Source: Thalassia testudinum
Taxonomy: Eukaryota; Streptophyta; Magnoliopsida; Alismatales; Hydrocharitaceae
Reading direction: 5' to 3'
NCBI GenBank assembly: GCA_037157565.1
Contig: JAZHRO010000062.1
Coordinates: 8,804,001 to 8,868,000, forward strand
Length of the DNA: 64,000 nucleotides
A model generated the notes under the pieces. It saw only the letters and a program-made list of their open reading frames with translations. It ran no database searches and had not been told where the DNA came from. Of the stretch, positions 19,891-31,155 are shown piece after piece. The stretch's first letter is position 1; every line of letters begins with the position of its first letter. The position numbers and the translations under genes were made by a program.

Positions 19891-20197
19891 TGATGGGAAC
19901 ACCATCATGAGCCATAACTAGTTTAATTTGATCTGATGAAGTCTCTAAATGCTCCTACATAACCGCCAGAGAGTCGTATTTCACTGCATAATCATTTTAA
20001 GGGAAAAATAGGAAATTAGGGTTAAAACTGCAATTTTACCAGCACATCATGAATGTAGTGCAACCACGGGTTTTCCTAAAACTGTAATGATAAATGCCAG
20101 TTTATCATCATTCTTATGCATTAAAACAAACCTAGCTCTTAGGATTTTACTCCGCAAATGGGTTTTTGGGCTGCATTTAGGCATAAATTAGGTTAGG

Positions 20198-22978
20198 TGA
20201 TGAGAACCTCATCATGAGCCATAACTAGTTCATTTTGACCCAATACAAAGGATAAAAGCTCCTACATAACTCAAGGAAAGGCTTAACTCAGAGAATTCTG
20301 AGTTTAAGGAGAAAATAAGTCATAAGGGGTAAAAATGCAATTTTACCAGTATAATCTGCATACAGGGTAATTCAGGGTCCAAACACAGGTCAAACAAACC
20401 GAATGAGAAGGAAAGTGGGATGATCTGATAAGGGCTACAGCAATTCCAAGGAACTAAATGATAATCTGTAACCCTAAAGCAAACCCACTTCAATTCACGA
20501 GGTTCGAGGCAAAGTAAAAATAGAATAAACCCTCTAAAATTCATAGAAAAATAATCTCTAGGGTTTAGAACCTTCAATTTGGCCTTCAGAACCCATTTTG
20601 ACCTACATTGAGAACTATGCCCAATTAATAACTTAATTTGGGTTTTTGCATAAATTGACCGGTCAAACAAGGTTTAATCTAGAAATAAAATTCACCATCA
20701 AATTCCTTAGGCCCTAATTAGTCATGTATAAAAACTTGAGCCTAAGAAGAAACCTTCTTGACCAACTTTGCACTTTGGTCCTCACATATTTACTTTTTGA
20801 CCCTCAACTTTTGAACCCTCACATTTCTGCCCCTAACTCTCCTTCATTCTTTGCATTCAGGTCCCTCCTGCCAAAACCTGCCAGCACCATGCTCCGGCGA
20901 CCTTGCGCGGAGTATGGTGCCGCGGAGTATGGTGCCGCGCAGGGTGAGGGGGAGGGGCTGGCAAGTCAACCGGGGGTGCCCTGCGTCGTCAGCCGTCGCA
21001 GGAACACCCCCCTGGTCGCTGCAACTCACCATACCGGCCGTGCGAACGCACGGACGGTATGGGTTTCCATCTCCGACGTCCTCCGGCGAGGGAGACACGT
21101 CGTCTCCCTCCGCCCTCCTCTCTGATTCTACCCTATAAATACCCCCCGTCGCCCCACCGTTCGAGGCAGCTCGGATCTGACGGAGAAAACCCCCAACTTT
21201 CCTCTCCTCTCACTCCGGCAGACGCCCACCAGCTCCGGCGGTTCTTCCTCCTCCTCATCTTCGCTCTGTCGCAATACCAGCAGCAGAGACTTCTCTCCCT
21301 CGCTCTTCCCGCGCCACGCCGCACCCAGCTGGCACCTCTCCGGCCCTCTGCTCGCCGCCGCCCCTTCCCCCGGGCATCTTCTTCTCCCGCGACAGTCGAT
21401 ACGACTGTCGCCCGCTCCGGCCCCTCCTCGTCCTGCTAAGTAGGTAGAACTCCTCCTCTTCCTCCCCTCTTCCTTTTCCTCACTTTAAACATTTACTGTC
21501 GCCCTCGATTCCGACCAATCACCCTCACCTTCTCCGCCTCCGGCCATCCTCTGGCGACCTGCTCCCATCACTCCAGCAACCCACACGACTCGCCGACCAC
21601 CGCAGAACCTCCGCCTCCTCACCCTGATCAACCTCCGCCCTTCCACTTCCCCCAAATCACCCTCTGCAACTCCACCGAACAAACCCATCTCCCGACCCAC
21701 AGTCCGACCTAGGGCAGCTCTTGGGCTCCGCCCCGTCGCCTGCACACCCCCCGACCACCTTCGCCGTGCCACGGCGAAGGTCCTCAGCGTTTCTGATTAG
21801 GCCGAGAGGCCGTTTTTCTGTGGGCAGGTACCTGCGCTCGTCGCCGCCATTGTTGAAGCGAAGCAGCTTCTTCACCTGCTGCCCCAGGTGCGCTGCGCCC
21901 AGGTCACCCTCCCAGACAGTGTGAGGCGTCGTCGCGAAGTACAAGGCTGCAGTTGAGGCGAAGCTCTCGCGCGAAGCCCCCGCGCTTCGCCTCGGCTGCT
22001 GCTGCTTCCTCCGCGCACGCACCCAATTTGGGGTGGGACATTTAGTCCCACCTCGTAACCTTTCAGAGGAGAGCGCCCGCATAAAGGCAAAAAGTGCCTT
22101 ATGCTCGTTGCCTCCTGAGCACGGGGTGAGGTCCCTCTCACTCACTCGCTCGCTCGACCCGGTCTCGTCCGCGCTCATGCCTCGCGGACCTGGCCCGACC
22201 CGACTTAGACTGACCTGCACTCCTCACCCACGACGCACGCCGGTGGGCCTGGACCCGGGCGCGACCCGTACCTGGCAACCCGGCAGCTCTGGGAGAGCTA
22301 TCCTAAGAGCGGTTTCTGTGAGAGAGAGACGCGGGGGAGGGTAGAGATAGGTTTTGCCCCTCTGATCAAGCTGTGTAAGTGTGCAGGCACAGGTGAAGAA
22401 GAACCGTGGAAGAAGACGAAGGCTGAAGGAAGGAGGATCACCGAGCGGCACTGTAGCAGTGGCGGTTTAAGTCGTCTGATTGAAAAATCAGACGACGTCC
22501 TGAAGGCAAAGACGGCAGAAGGAAGGCGAGGCAGAGGAGAACACAGAGAGGCCAAGGGAAGAACTGAAAGAAGAAGAGCACGAGAAGAAGATCTGAAGAA
22601 AGGAGAAGAAGATCTGAAGAAAGGAAAAGAAGAAAGAAAGGGAAAGAAGAAGAACAGGACCGCTCTGCAGAAGAAAAAGGAAGAGCAGGAACAGCTGAAA
22701 GAAGAAGAAGAACATCACCACTGCAGATAAAGAAGAAGAAGATAACAGAAGATCTGAGAAGAGGAGAAGCAAAGAGAAAAGAAGAAAAGACAACAAATTC
22801 TCTCTTTCTCTTTCTTTATTTTTGTAAAAGAAACTTGTACCCCTAGAATATAACTTGCTCCCTGAGTTCGACCTCGGGAACTCTTTATTTCCGAGTAACA
22901 AATTGTATTAAACTGGTAATCACCTCTCTATACTATACTACGACGGAATAATAAAACTATAGAGGAAGGTCGCCACCA
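20198..22978 (+). repeat. RE5 5' LTR (2781 bp)
   Basis: The TATA box is at 21134-21141, the GAA-rich tract at 22499-22797, the U5 hairpin at 22471-22496, and the T-arm-like motif ctccctgagttcgacc at 22858-22873. About 58 bases near 20903-20960, including two copies of cggagtatggtgccgcg, are absent from the other LTR. Confidence 0.95.
21134..21141 (+). promoter_or_regulatory. TATA box of RE5 5' LTR
   Basis: TATAAATA is followed by CCCCCC. The identical copy in the 3' LTR is at 32041-32048. It is a strong match to the plant TATA consensus. Confidence 0.65.
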
Positions 22979-22983
22979 GTTTT

Positions 22984-23001
22984 TGGCGCCGTTGCCGGGG
23001 A
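22984..23001 (+). promoter_or_regulatory. RE5 primer-binding site (tRNA-Asp)
   Basis: TGGCGCCGTTGCCGGGGA is a perfect tRNA-Asp 3' end complement, five bases after the LTR end. Confidence 0.95.
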
Positions 23002-23906
23002 GCAACGGCTATTCTAGAGGTAAACATTCCTGTTTCTTTTTAATTTCTGATAATCTCCTCTCTTTTGTGCAGCTACAGGAAATCAAGAAGACAAGCAACC
23101 GCACGACAACCACTCCAAGGACAGGTAAATTTTTCCTCTTGCTATTAACCCCTAAACTCTAAAGAGGAAGAAAAGAAAAGAACAAGCAATATAGGGCTAA
23201 CCTGTCTTCCATACTTAGTAACCATAAAGAGTTGCATGTTTTCAACTCATTAGTCCTGCACACTATTAAGGGTATTTAAGGGCTAACACATTCTTGCTTG
23301 AGCCCTAATTACCCAACAAAGAACTAACTGGACCAAGTAGAGCCAACATAAGATTCAACATTAGGGTTTTAGAGACACACTACTTAAATCAAGAATGGAG
23401 AAAATCCAAAAGAAGTGTGCCTAAACCATTGATTGAAAATACCTATTGAAAAGAAAACCTAAAACAATTGGCTCTCTAAACACTTGAACCCTAAAAGACA
23501 AGACCTAAAAGCTCTCAAAGAAAACAAGAGGTAAAGTTGACCCCTTGGGTCAACCAACCTTAAATTAGGTCACTCTTTGCACTTAAAAGACTAAAGTTCA
23601 AGTGAAACCTTAAGCACCCTGATCTTAAAATTGGTAGACTTAAGAGGTCAAGATCCCCATTCTGGTCTACCTGGAACCGCAGTGACAAGAGAGGTCGGGT
23701 GGGGGAAATCCTGTAACCCGTGGGGACGCTCTACCGTGTAGGGGTCTTCGCGGGACTCTCCCTCTCTGGCTGCCCAGGTAATTCTCAGGTGGACGATCTT
23801 TCTGATCAAGGGGTCCATCTGCCCCGCACCTCTATAGTCACCCAACACATTTTTGGGTGTCTTGATTGGGTCCAGCACCTTCTAAACTTACCTCTTCCAA
23901 CAGTGC
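23002..23906 (+). other. RE5 untranslated leader
   Basis: No coding frame is supported. The donor-like ACAG/GTAAAT has its GT at 23125, 123 bases after the primer-binding site. A pyrimidine-rich run ending CCAACAG at 23903 precedes the gag ATG by three bases. The block 23637-23880 is shared with RE2 (15958-16198). Confidence 0.75.
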
Positions 23907-26900
23907 ATGTACGGAAGGAGGTCCTTAAGACCACCCTTAAGACCTCCTTTAGAAATTCGCTCTCGTCAAGGCCAAGCCTCGACGCCCGTGTTTGTGCAGC
24001 AACACCCTCACATTATTCTCTCTTCTGATTCAGAACCAAGTTCTTCTTCTTCCCCCATCATGGCTCAGCCAGTTGAGGAAGAAAATAATCTGGAACACCA
24101 GCTCCAGCGACTCAATGACCTCTTCCAAAACTTCGTGCACCCACCACAGCGTCCTATGATGCGGGACCACTACAATCCTGCTGCGGTGGCCATTGAGCCT
24201 CGAGTCAGAATCCCGACTGGAGGACCTGATTCCGAATTAAAGCCCAACATGATTCATGCTATACCTAAATTCCATGGGCTTAATTCTGAAGATCCCTTCC
24301 AGCACATCAAACAGCTAAAGCATCTGGCCCACACTTTTGGATCAGATGCGCAAAATCGGGATATTCTTCTCATGAAGATGTTCTCCTTTTCTCTTATGGA
24401 CAAGGCCGCCCATTGGTATCAAACTCAGACCCGGCCGATCAACACTTGGGAAGAACTTCAATCCTAGTTTTTGAAAAAGTTTTTTCCCGTTGGTCGGACC
24501 AACTCCTTGCGCCATCAGATTACACACTTCACTTAACAATTAGGAGAACCTCTCCATGAGGCATGGGATCGTTTTCAGGATCTCATGAGAAAGTGCCCCC
24601 ATCACGGAGTTCCTAAATGGGAACAAGTCCAATCTTTTTACCAGGGACTCCGTGAGGACATCCGCCTTTTCGTCAATGCAACTTGCGGAGGAAACATCAT
24701 GGGTCAACATGAAGACACCGTATGGGAGATTCTCGAAAACATGTGCGAGAACTCCATCAACAATGACTCCATGGGATTATTCGACAGGACGAATACCCGC
24801 GCAGCGACGAATCTTAAGGAAGCACATGAGACGCAGGGCCTGTCCGCATCAGTCGACCTGGAATTAATGGCCAGTCGATTGGACAAGGTCTCAATCATTG
24901 AAAAGAAGGTGGATGAGCTGACTCAGCACTTGCAGCGAGCCACCTCCGCGCGTAACTCCTTTGCACAACCTCCTTCCACACAGGAGACTGTGCAAAACAT
25001 CCTCCACCGATCTTCCCCTAGGATGGATCCATATCCATCCCCATCTGATTCTTGGATCGGAGGATCATCCGATCCTTTCTACACCAGCCGGGGGAACTCC
25101 ATTCCCCCTTTCCCTGATTCTCAGGAGGTTCCTCAGACCTGCGAGGACCTCAACGCCATCCAGAACGACCCATTCTCCAACACTTACAACCCTGGATGGC
25201 GAAACCATCCCAATTTTCAGTGGGCGGGAAATTCCCAAACCCAAAGACCACCTTTTCAGTCCCGCCCACAGCCCTCTCGTCATTACCAGCCGCCTCAGCC
25301 TCGACCCAACCCTACTTATCCATCAGGGCCAAATCAGGATCAAATGTCCCTAATCCTTCAGACTATGGCTGACATTCAAAAAACGAATGCGGCTATTCAA
25401 AAACAGCACAAGGACGAACTTACAGAAGTTAAAACTAAACTGGCCCAGTTGGCAAATTCTCGCCAGCCAGGCACACTCCCTTCCCAACCTCTTCCTAACC
25501 CAAATAACGTGCCAACCCAGAAGCGCGTTATGAATCCAAATTTAGGCCACGCTCAATGGATTTATCAGGCCCCTACTGCTCCATCTCTAGACGAGATGGA
25601 AGCCTCAACTTCTTATGTGGGATTTCAGCAGCAGCCACCCCTCTTACCAAACCCAAACCAAAATCAGGCCGGATTAAATTCTGTAACAACACGTAGTGGT
25701 AAAACAACTCAAGACCCGCATTATCCAAACCACTCCAAGCCTGATAACCATGACCCTAGGATAGTTATCCAAGATACCGCTGTTCCGGATCCACAACCTG
25801 GACCTATCCTAGAAGAACCAACCAAGATCCCGTTTCCCGAGGCCTTGACCAAGGGAAAGAAGACCACCAAACCCGTGGCCCCTGAGGAGGACCTGGTCAA
25901 GCTCTTTGAGCAGGTCCACATAAACATCCCCTAGATGGATGCAATCCGCCACGTACCAGCTTACGCACGATTTCTAAAGAATATATGTACACCCCAGCGT
26001 AAGCCGCGAACCAAGGGAGGGAGCCTAATTGTTCTATCAGAGCAAGCCAGCTCTGTAATCCTTAGTAGACTCCCACCCAAGGCAAAAGATCCTGGGACTC
26101 CCCTGATTTCCTGTAAGATAGGTGGTACCCAATTTGATAGAGCATTGTTAGACTTGGGTGCATCCATAAACCTGATACCCACATCCTTACTTGACCATCT
26201 AGAAGAATCTGAGCTAAAACCAACCGAGGTGACATTACAATTAGCAGATCGATCTATAAAGTCACCAAAAGGGATTCTCGAGGATGTTATCGTAAGAGTG
26301 CGGGATTTCTATTTTCCAGTGGACTTTATAGTCTTAGATATGGACGCACCTGAGAACCCTAGGGATACACCAATCATTCTAGGGAGAACTGCTAGAGCCA
26401 ACATCAGCTGTGAGGAGGGCCAAATAGAGCTTAAGTTTGGAGATCAAACACTGAAAATTGATATATTTAAGGCCCAACAAGGAATTAATTGCGGTGTCAT
26501 CGAACAAATTTGTGACATCAAGACTTTGGTTGATGAATCACACCTCCAGAATGACTCGATTATGCCTCATCAACCACAGAAGGATCTTGACCCGCAAACA
26601 GAGGAGTCGAATCCAGATATGAACAACCCAGTAACTCCCACCCTTGAACCTCACATCTATACTGAACCACCCGCTGCTGCTGATAACCCCATCCTCGAAC
26701 TGAAACCCCTTCCTGCTCACTTGAAATACATCTTTTTGGGTTCTAATCAGACCCTTCCTGTGATTATCAATTCCAACCTCAGTCCTGAACAGGAATCCCG
26801 TCTGATTGTTGTCCTCCAGCAACATCGCAGAGCCATCGGATGGACTCTCGATGATTTGACTGGAATAAGTCCCTCTTATTGTACTCATCATATCTATTCA

Positions 26901-29594
26901 GAAGAGGGCACACGACCTTCTCGTGAAATGCAGAGACGCTTAAACCCCAATCTGCAGGAGGTCGTGAAAAAGGAGATCATCAAGTGGTTAGATGCCGGAA
27001 TCATCTACCCGATCTCTGATAGTCGTTGGGTGAGCCCAATTCAGGTCGTGCCCAAGAAGGCAGGACTCACCACTATAACGACTGAGACCGGAGAAATCAT
27101 TCCTACCCGATTAGCCAACTCGTGGAGAGTCTGTATAGATTACCGCCGACTCAATTCCTCCACGAAGAAGGATCATTTCCCACTACCCTTCATTGATCAA
27201 ATTCTCGAAAAACTTGCGGGAAATAGGTTCTTCTGCTTTCTTGACGGGTACTCCGGTTACAACCAGGTGGCAATCCATCCTGAGGACCAAGAAAAGACCA
27301 CGTTCACCTGCCCCTTCGGAACATACGCTTTCCGAAGGATGCCTTTCGGTCTTTGCAATGCACCCGCTACTTTTCAGCGATGCATGCTTGCCATATTCTC
27401 AGATATGGTAGGTGATTATCTGGAAGTCTTCATGGATGACTTTTCAGTTTTCGGAGCATCATTCGACGATTGCCTCCAGCACTTGGTCCAGATACTCAGG
27501 CGGTGCATCGATGTGAATTTGGTTCTTTCCTGGGAAAAGAGCCATTTCATGGTGCCTGAGGGAATTGTCCTGGGACACTCAATTTCGGAAAAAGGTATCC
27601 AAGTGGATCGAGCTAAGGTTAATTTGATTTCTCACCTTCCTATGCCTAGCTCGATCAGGGACATCCGTTCCTTTTTAGGGCATGTCGGTTTTTATCGACG
27701 ATTTATCCCTGATTTTTCAAAAATCGCGCGCCCCCTGATCACTCTTCTCTCCAAGGATGTTCCTTTCGAAATTTCCAAGGAATGCACTCAAGCATTTGAA
27801 ATCCTGCGTGACCGAGTCACCCAAGCCCCGATCCTACAGTCCCCTGATTGGTCTCAACCCTTTGAGATCATGTGCGATGCATCCGACTTCGCTGTAGGAG
27901 CGGTTTTGGGGCAGAAAATTGACGGGAAACCTGTGGTCATTTACTACGCCAGCAAAACACTCGATGAGGCTCAGCGTAACTATACGGTTACTGAGAAAGA
28001 GCTGCTAGCTGTAGTATTTGTCCTAGAAAAATTCAGATCGTACCTTCTGGGTTCCCGTGTCATCATATACTCGGATCACACAGCTGTGAGGCATCTCCTT
28101 GCAAAGAAGGACGCGAAACCTCGATTAATCCGATGGATCTTGCTGTTGCAAGAATTTGACCTTGAGATTCGCGACAAAGCGGGAAAGCAAAATGTGGTAG
28201 CTGATCACTTGTCCTGTCTTCCTTCTGAAATAATTGACCCTTCCGGACCCATCACTGAGCACTTTCTCGATGAGCACCTGCTGACTATTGGTACTAGCCT
28301 TCCATGGTTTGCTAATATAGTAAATTACTTGGCATCTCATCAGATCCCGTCCGATTGGCCGAAGGCCAAGAAGGACAAATTACGCTCCGATGCCAAGTAT
28401 TACATTTGGGAAGACCCGTACCTCTTCTACATAGGTGCCGATCAGATCATCCGGAGATGTGTCCCGGAAGAGGAATTCAACAATATCCTCTCTTTCTGCC
28501 ATGACCAGGCATGCGGTGGCCATTTCGCCGGGCATAAAATCGCATCAAAAGTCCTCCAGTGTGGCTTTTACTGGCCCACACTGTTCAAAGACGCATACAA
28601 TCACTGCAAGGCATGCAGTCGTTGCCAGACTTTGGGCAACATGAACCATCGCGACATGATGCCTATGCAACCGATTCTAGTATGCGAAATCTTTGATGTT
28701 TGGGGGATTGATTTTATGGGCCCCTTTCCTGTTTCGGACGGTTTCGAATACATTCTGTTGGCTGTGGACTACGTGTCCAAATGGATCGAAGCCGTACCGA
28801 CCCGAACCTGTGATCACAAAATCGTTCTCAAATTCATTCATCAAAACATTTTCTCAAGGTTCGGGATTCCTCGTGCAATAATCTCTGATGGGGGGACCCA
28901 TTTCACAAATGCTCAGTTTAGGTCACTGATGACCAAATACGGGGTGTCTCACCGAATCTCTACTCCTTACCACCTCCAAACTAATGGTCTAGCTGAGCTG
29001 TCTAATCGGGAGATCAAGAAAATCCTGCAAGTCACTGTTCGACCTGACAGGAAGGACTGGTCGTTCCGACTTCCGGAAGCATTGTGGGCCTATAGGATCG
29101 CCCACAAGACCCAATTGGGCATGTCTCCCTTTAGACTGGTGTACGGAAAGGCATGCCACCTTCCCGTAGAACTGGAGCATAAAGCCTATTGGGCAGTACG
29201 GAACTGTAATCTAGATCTTTCCAAGGCTGGGACCCACAGAAAACTCCAAATCAGCGAGATCGATGAATTACGCCTAGACGCGTACGAGAACTCGCAAATC
29301 TACAAGGAGCGGGTTAAAGCCTTCCACAACAAACACATCTCGAGAAAGATCTTTCATCCTGGTCAAAAGGTCCTACTCTTTGATGCCCGACTAAAACTCT
29401 TCCCAGGAAAACTGAGATCCAAGTGGGTCGGACCATATTTGGTCCGACAGGTTTTTGGAAATGGAGCAATCGAAATCAGTCCACTCAGCCATGATTCTGA
29501 ACCTTTCATCGTGAACGGTCAGAGACTCAAGCCGTTCATTGATGTAACTTCTACTGATTTGGCTGAAGCATCTTATATCCTCCATTCCCCTTGA
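23907..29594 (+). pseudogene. RE5 gag-pol polyprotein, one frame with three premature stops
   Basis: The frame begins MYGRRSLRP and stays in phase for about 1895 codons. It is broken by stops at 24465-24467 and about 24533-24535 (gag capsid) and 25932-25934 (just before protease). Domains: gag capsid about residues 85-310, Pro/Gln/Asn-rich linker, protease DLGAS near 749, reverse transcriptase with FMDDFS near 1176, RNase H (CDASDF near 1325, VADHLS), and integrase with HHCC about 1530-1575 and DDE residues near 1602, 1661 and 1697. The protease also lacks about four residues after ILGR compared with RE3. The stops lie at sites where RE3 has sense codons, so they look like mutations. Readthrough at the gag/protease stop is possible but unsupported. 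The pol half (25935-29594, 1219 codons) is open. Confidence 0.9.
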
Positions 29595-29602
29595 GCTTAT
29601 TA

Positions 29603-29880
29603 CGCCCAGCCGATGGCGTAAAACTCAGCACTTAACGGGAGGCAACCCGTCATTTTCCTAAAAATCCAAAACTTTTTCTGACACCTTTTTGCACTTAAGG
29701 TTCACCCTTGTAGACAGCCGACCCCACCTCAGATGCTTGCATCTGGGATTAGAAATCGTCCGCAAAAATTCAACCCGACCCATCCACTCATCCAAATTTC
29801 TGTCTTAAGGAATGAACTAAGTTAAATAAAAACCCCCTAGGTTACAATGAGGACATTGCAAATCTTAGGCATGGGGGGGG
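29603..29880 (+). promoter_or_regulatory. RE5 post-stop module and internal G-tract module
   Basis: 29603-29650 holds CGCCCAGC, GGCGTAAAACTCAGCACTT and GGGAGGCAACCC right after the pol stop. CAATGAGGACATTG (29845-29858) and ggcatgggggggg (29868-29880) follow. The whole arrangement matches RE3 and, in part, RE1, RE2 and RE8. Confidence 0.75.
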
Positions 29881-31119
29881 TATGAAAGTGCAAAACTTGT
29901 AAGAAAAGGTTTCAAACAAAAAAATTCACATATGCCAAAAACACCATAAAAATTAAAAATTTTTTCGAAAAAGAATAAAAGGAGAAGGAAATTTTGTGAA
30001 GGAGAAGGAGAAGAGAAACAAAATGAAAAAGGAGCACAAAATTATAAGAAAAGGTGATAGTCATTAGTAAGGAACTAAGGAATTAACCTAAGTTCTAGAC
30101 CTCATTCAAGAAAATAACTGAAAAGTGCATAATGAGTTTAGTAAGAACGCAAACCTTAGGCATTCTTGAATAGACTCTTAGTACCCATTAAGATCTGGAC
30201 ACTCCTCAAGAGGTTGAGGAAAATGAAAAGCTGAAGTATTAGGTCTAAGGCTTAGGGAGTATTTGGCCTCGTTAACTAATTTTTGGTTTACGGGACTCAG
30301 TAACCTAAGCACCCTAACCTCACACACAGCCTGGTTCAGTAAGCGTAAAAATCAAAATCACGCAGAAGCGTCGCAAAATTCTGAAAAGAACACCTAGAAT
30401 AGGAGCGGCCGATCAACACAAGTTGATTTGGACGAGTTCCCAGTGCGGAGAGGCGGGAAATCCCCTCGAAGATGCGTAACAAAATATCATCTCCTCGGTG
30501 CCTGTCTCTTAGGATATTTACATATCCTACTGGGGGCATGTAAGCACTCTGCTGATTCAGATTCCATGGATGGCATTATCTCGAAGTGTCAATTGCCAGG
30601 GTCTGGATTTGGCCACGGAACACCATGGATGGGATTATCTCGAAATCTCAATAGCCAGGGTTCCGGGGGTTGCCATGGGCGGTGCTATCTCGAAGCATCG
30701 ATTGCCAGGAACCCTTGAGGATTGATGATGGGAGCAAGGAATCTGATACAGACCGTGTTGAAAAGCCAATCCTAGGCTAGAACTAAAAAGAAAAAGAGAG
30801 AGAAAACTCTCCAAACAGAATAACTTTCTATCTCTCTCTTACAAAACGCACTGCGAACTGAGCCAGGGCTAAAATCATTTCAAGCACGGGTGCTTTAACC
30901 ACAAAGTCCAATAAACCTTAGGTTAGTTCTTGTGGGCCTTAAAAACCTTTGCTAAAGACTGAGGCTAAAGCTAGACAGATTTGGATCTTGATTGGTACTA
31001 GAGTACCTTTTAGGCCTATGGTCAGCATTCTAACCTAATCTAAGCTCAAATGAAAAAGCACTTATCTGAAGCTATTAAGAACTTCATGGTCTAGAACAAG
31101 GGTTGAAACCTTAAGTTTT
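29881..31119 (+). other. RE5 3' untranslated region
   Basis: The region is non-coding. It has an A-rich stretch, a gcggagaggcgggaaat block, three ~38-bp repeats at 30564-30710 and purine-rich text. It is collinear with RE2 18560-19854. Confidence 0.75.
30564..30710 (+). repeat. Triple ~38-bp 3' UTR repeat in RE5
   Basis: The copies are 30564-30601, 30623-30660 and 30673-30710, each from ccatgg(a/g)(t/c)gg through ctatctcgaa-like text to gccagg. Both the order of the units and the copy number match RE2. Confidence 0.85.
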
Positions 31120-31155
31120 TTGCTAAGGGACTAGCAAAAGCTAGGCATGGGGGTA
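31120..31155 (+). promoter_or_regulatory. RE5 stem-loop and polypurine tract
   Basis: TTGCTAAGGGACTAGCAA (31120-31137) is followed by ggcatgggggta (31144-31155), directly before the 3' LTR. Confidence 0.85.

Noticed and set aside
25932..25934. Programmed stop-codon readthrough between gag and protease in RE5
   Set aside because: RE3 and RE7 have sense codons at this place, two more stops lie upstream, and the downstream bases do not fit the known CARYYA-type readthrough context.
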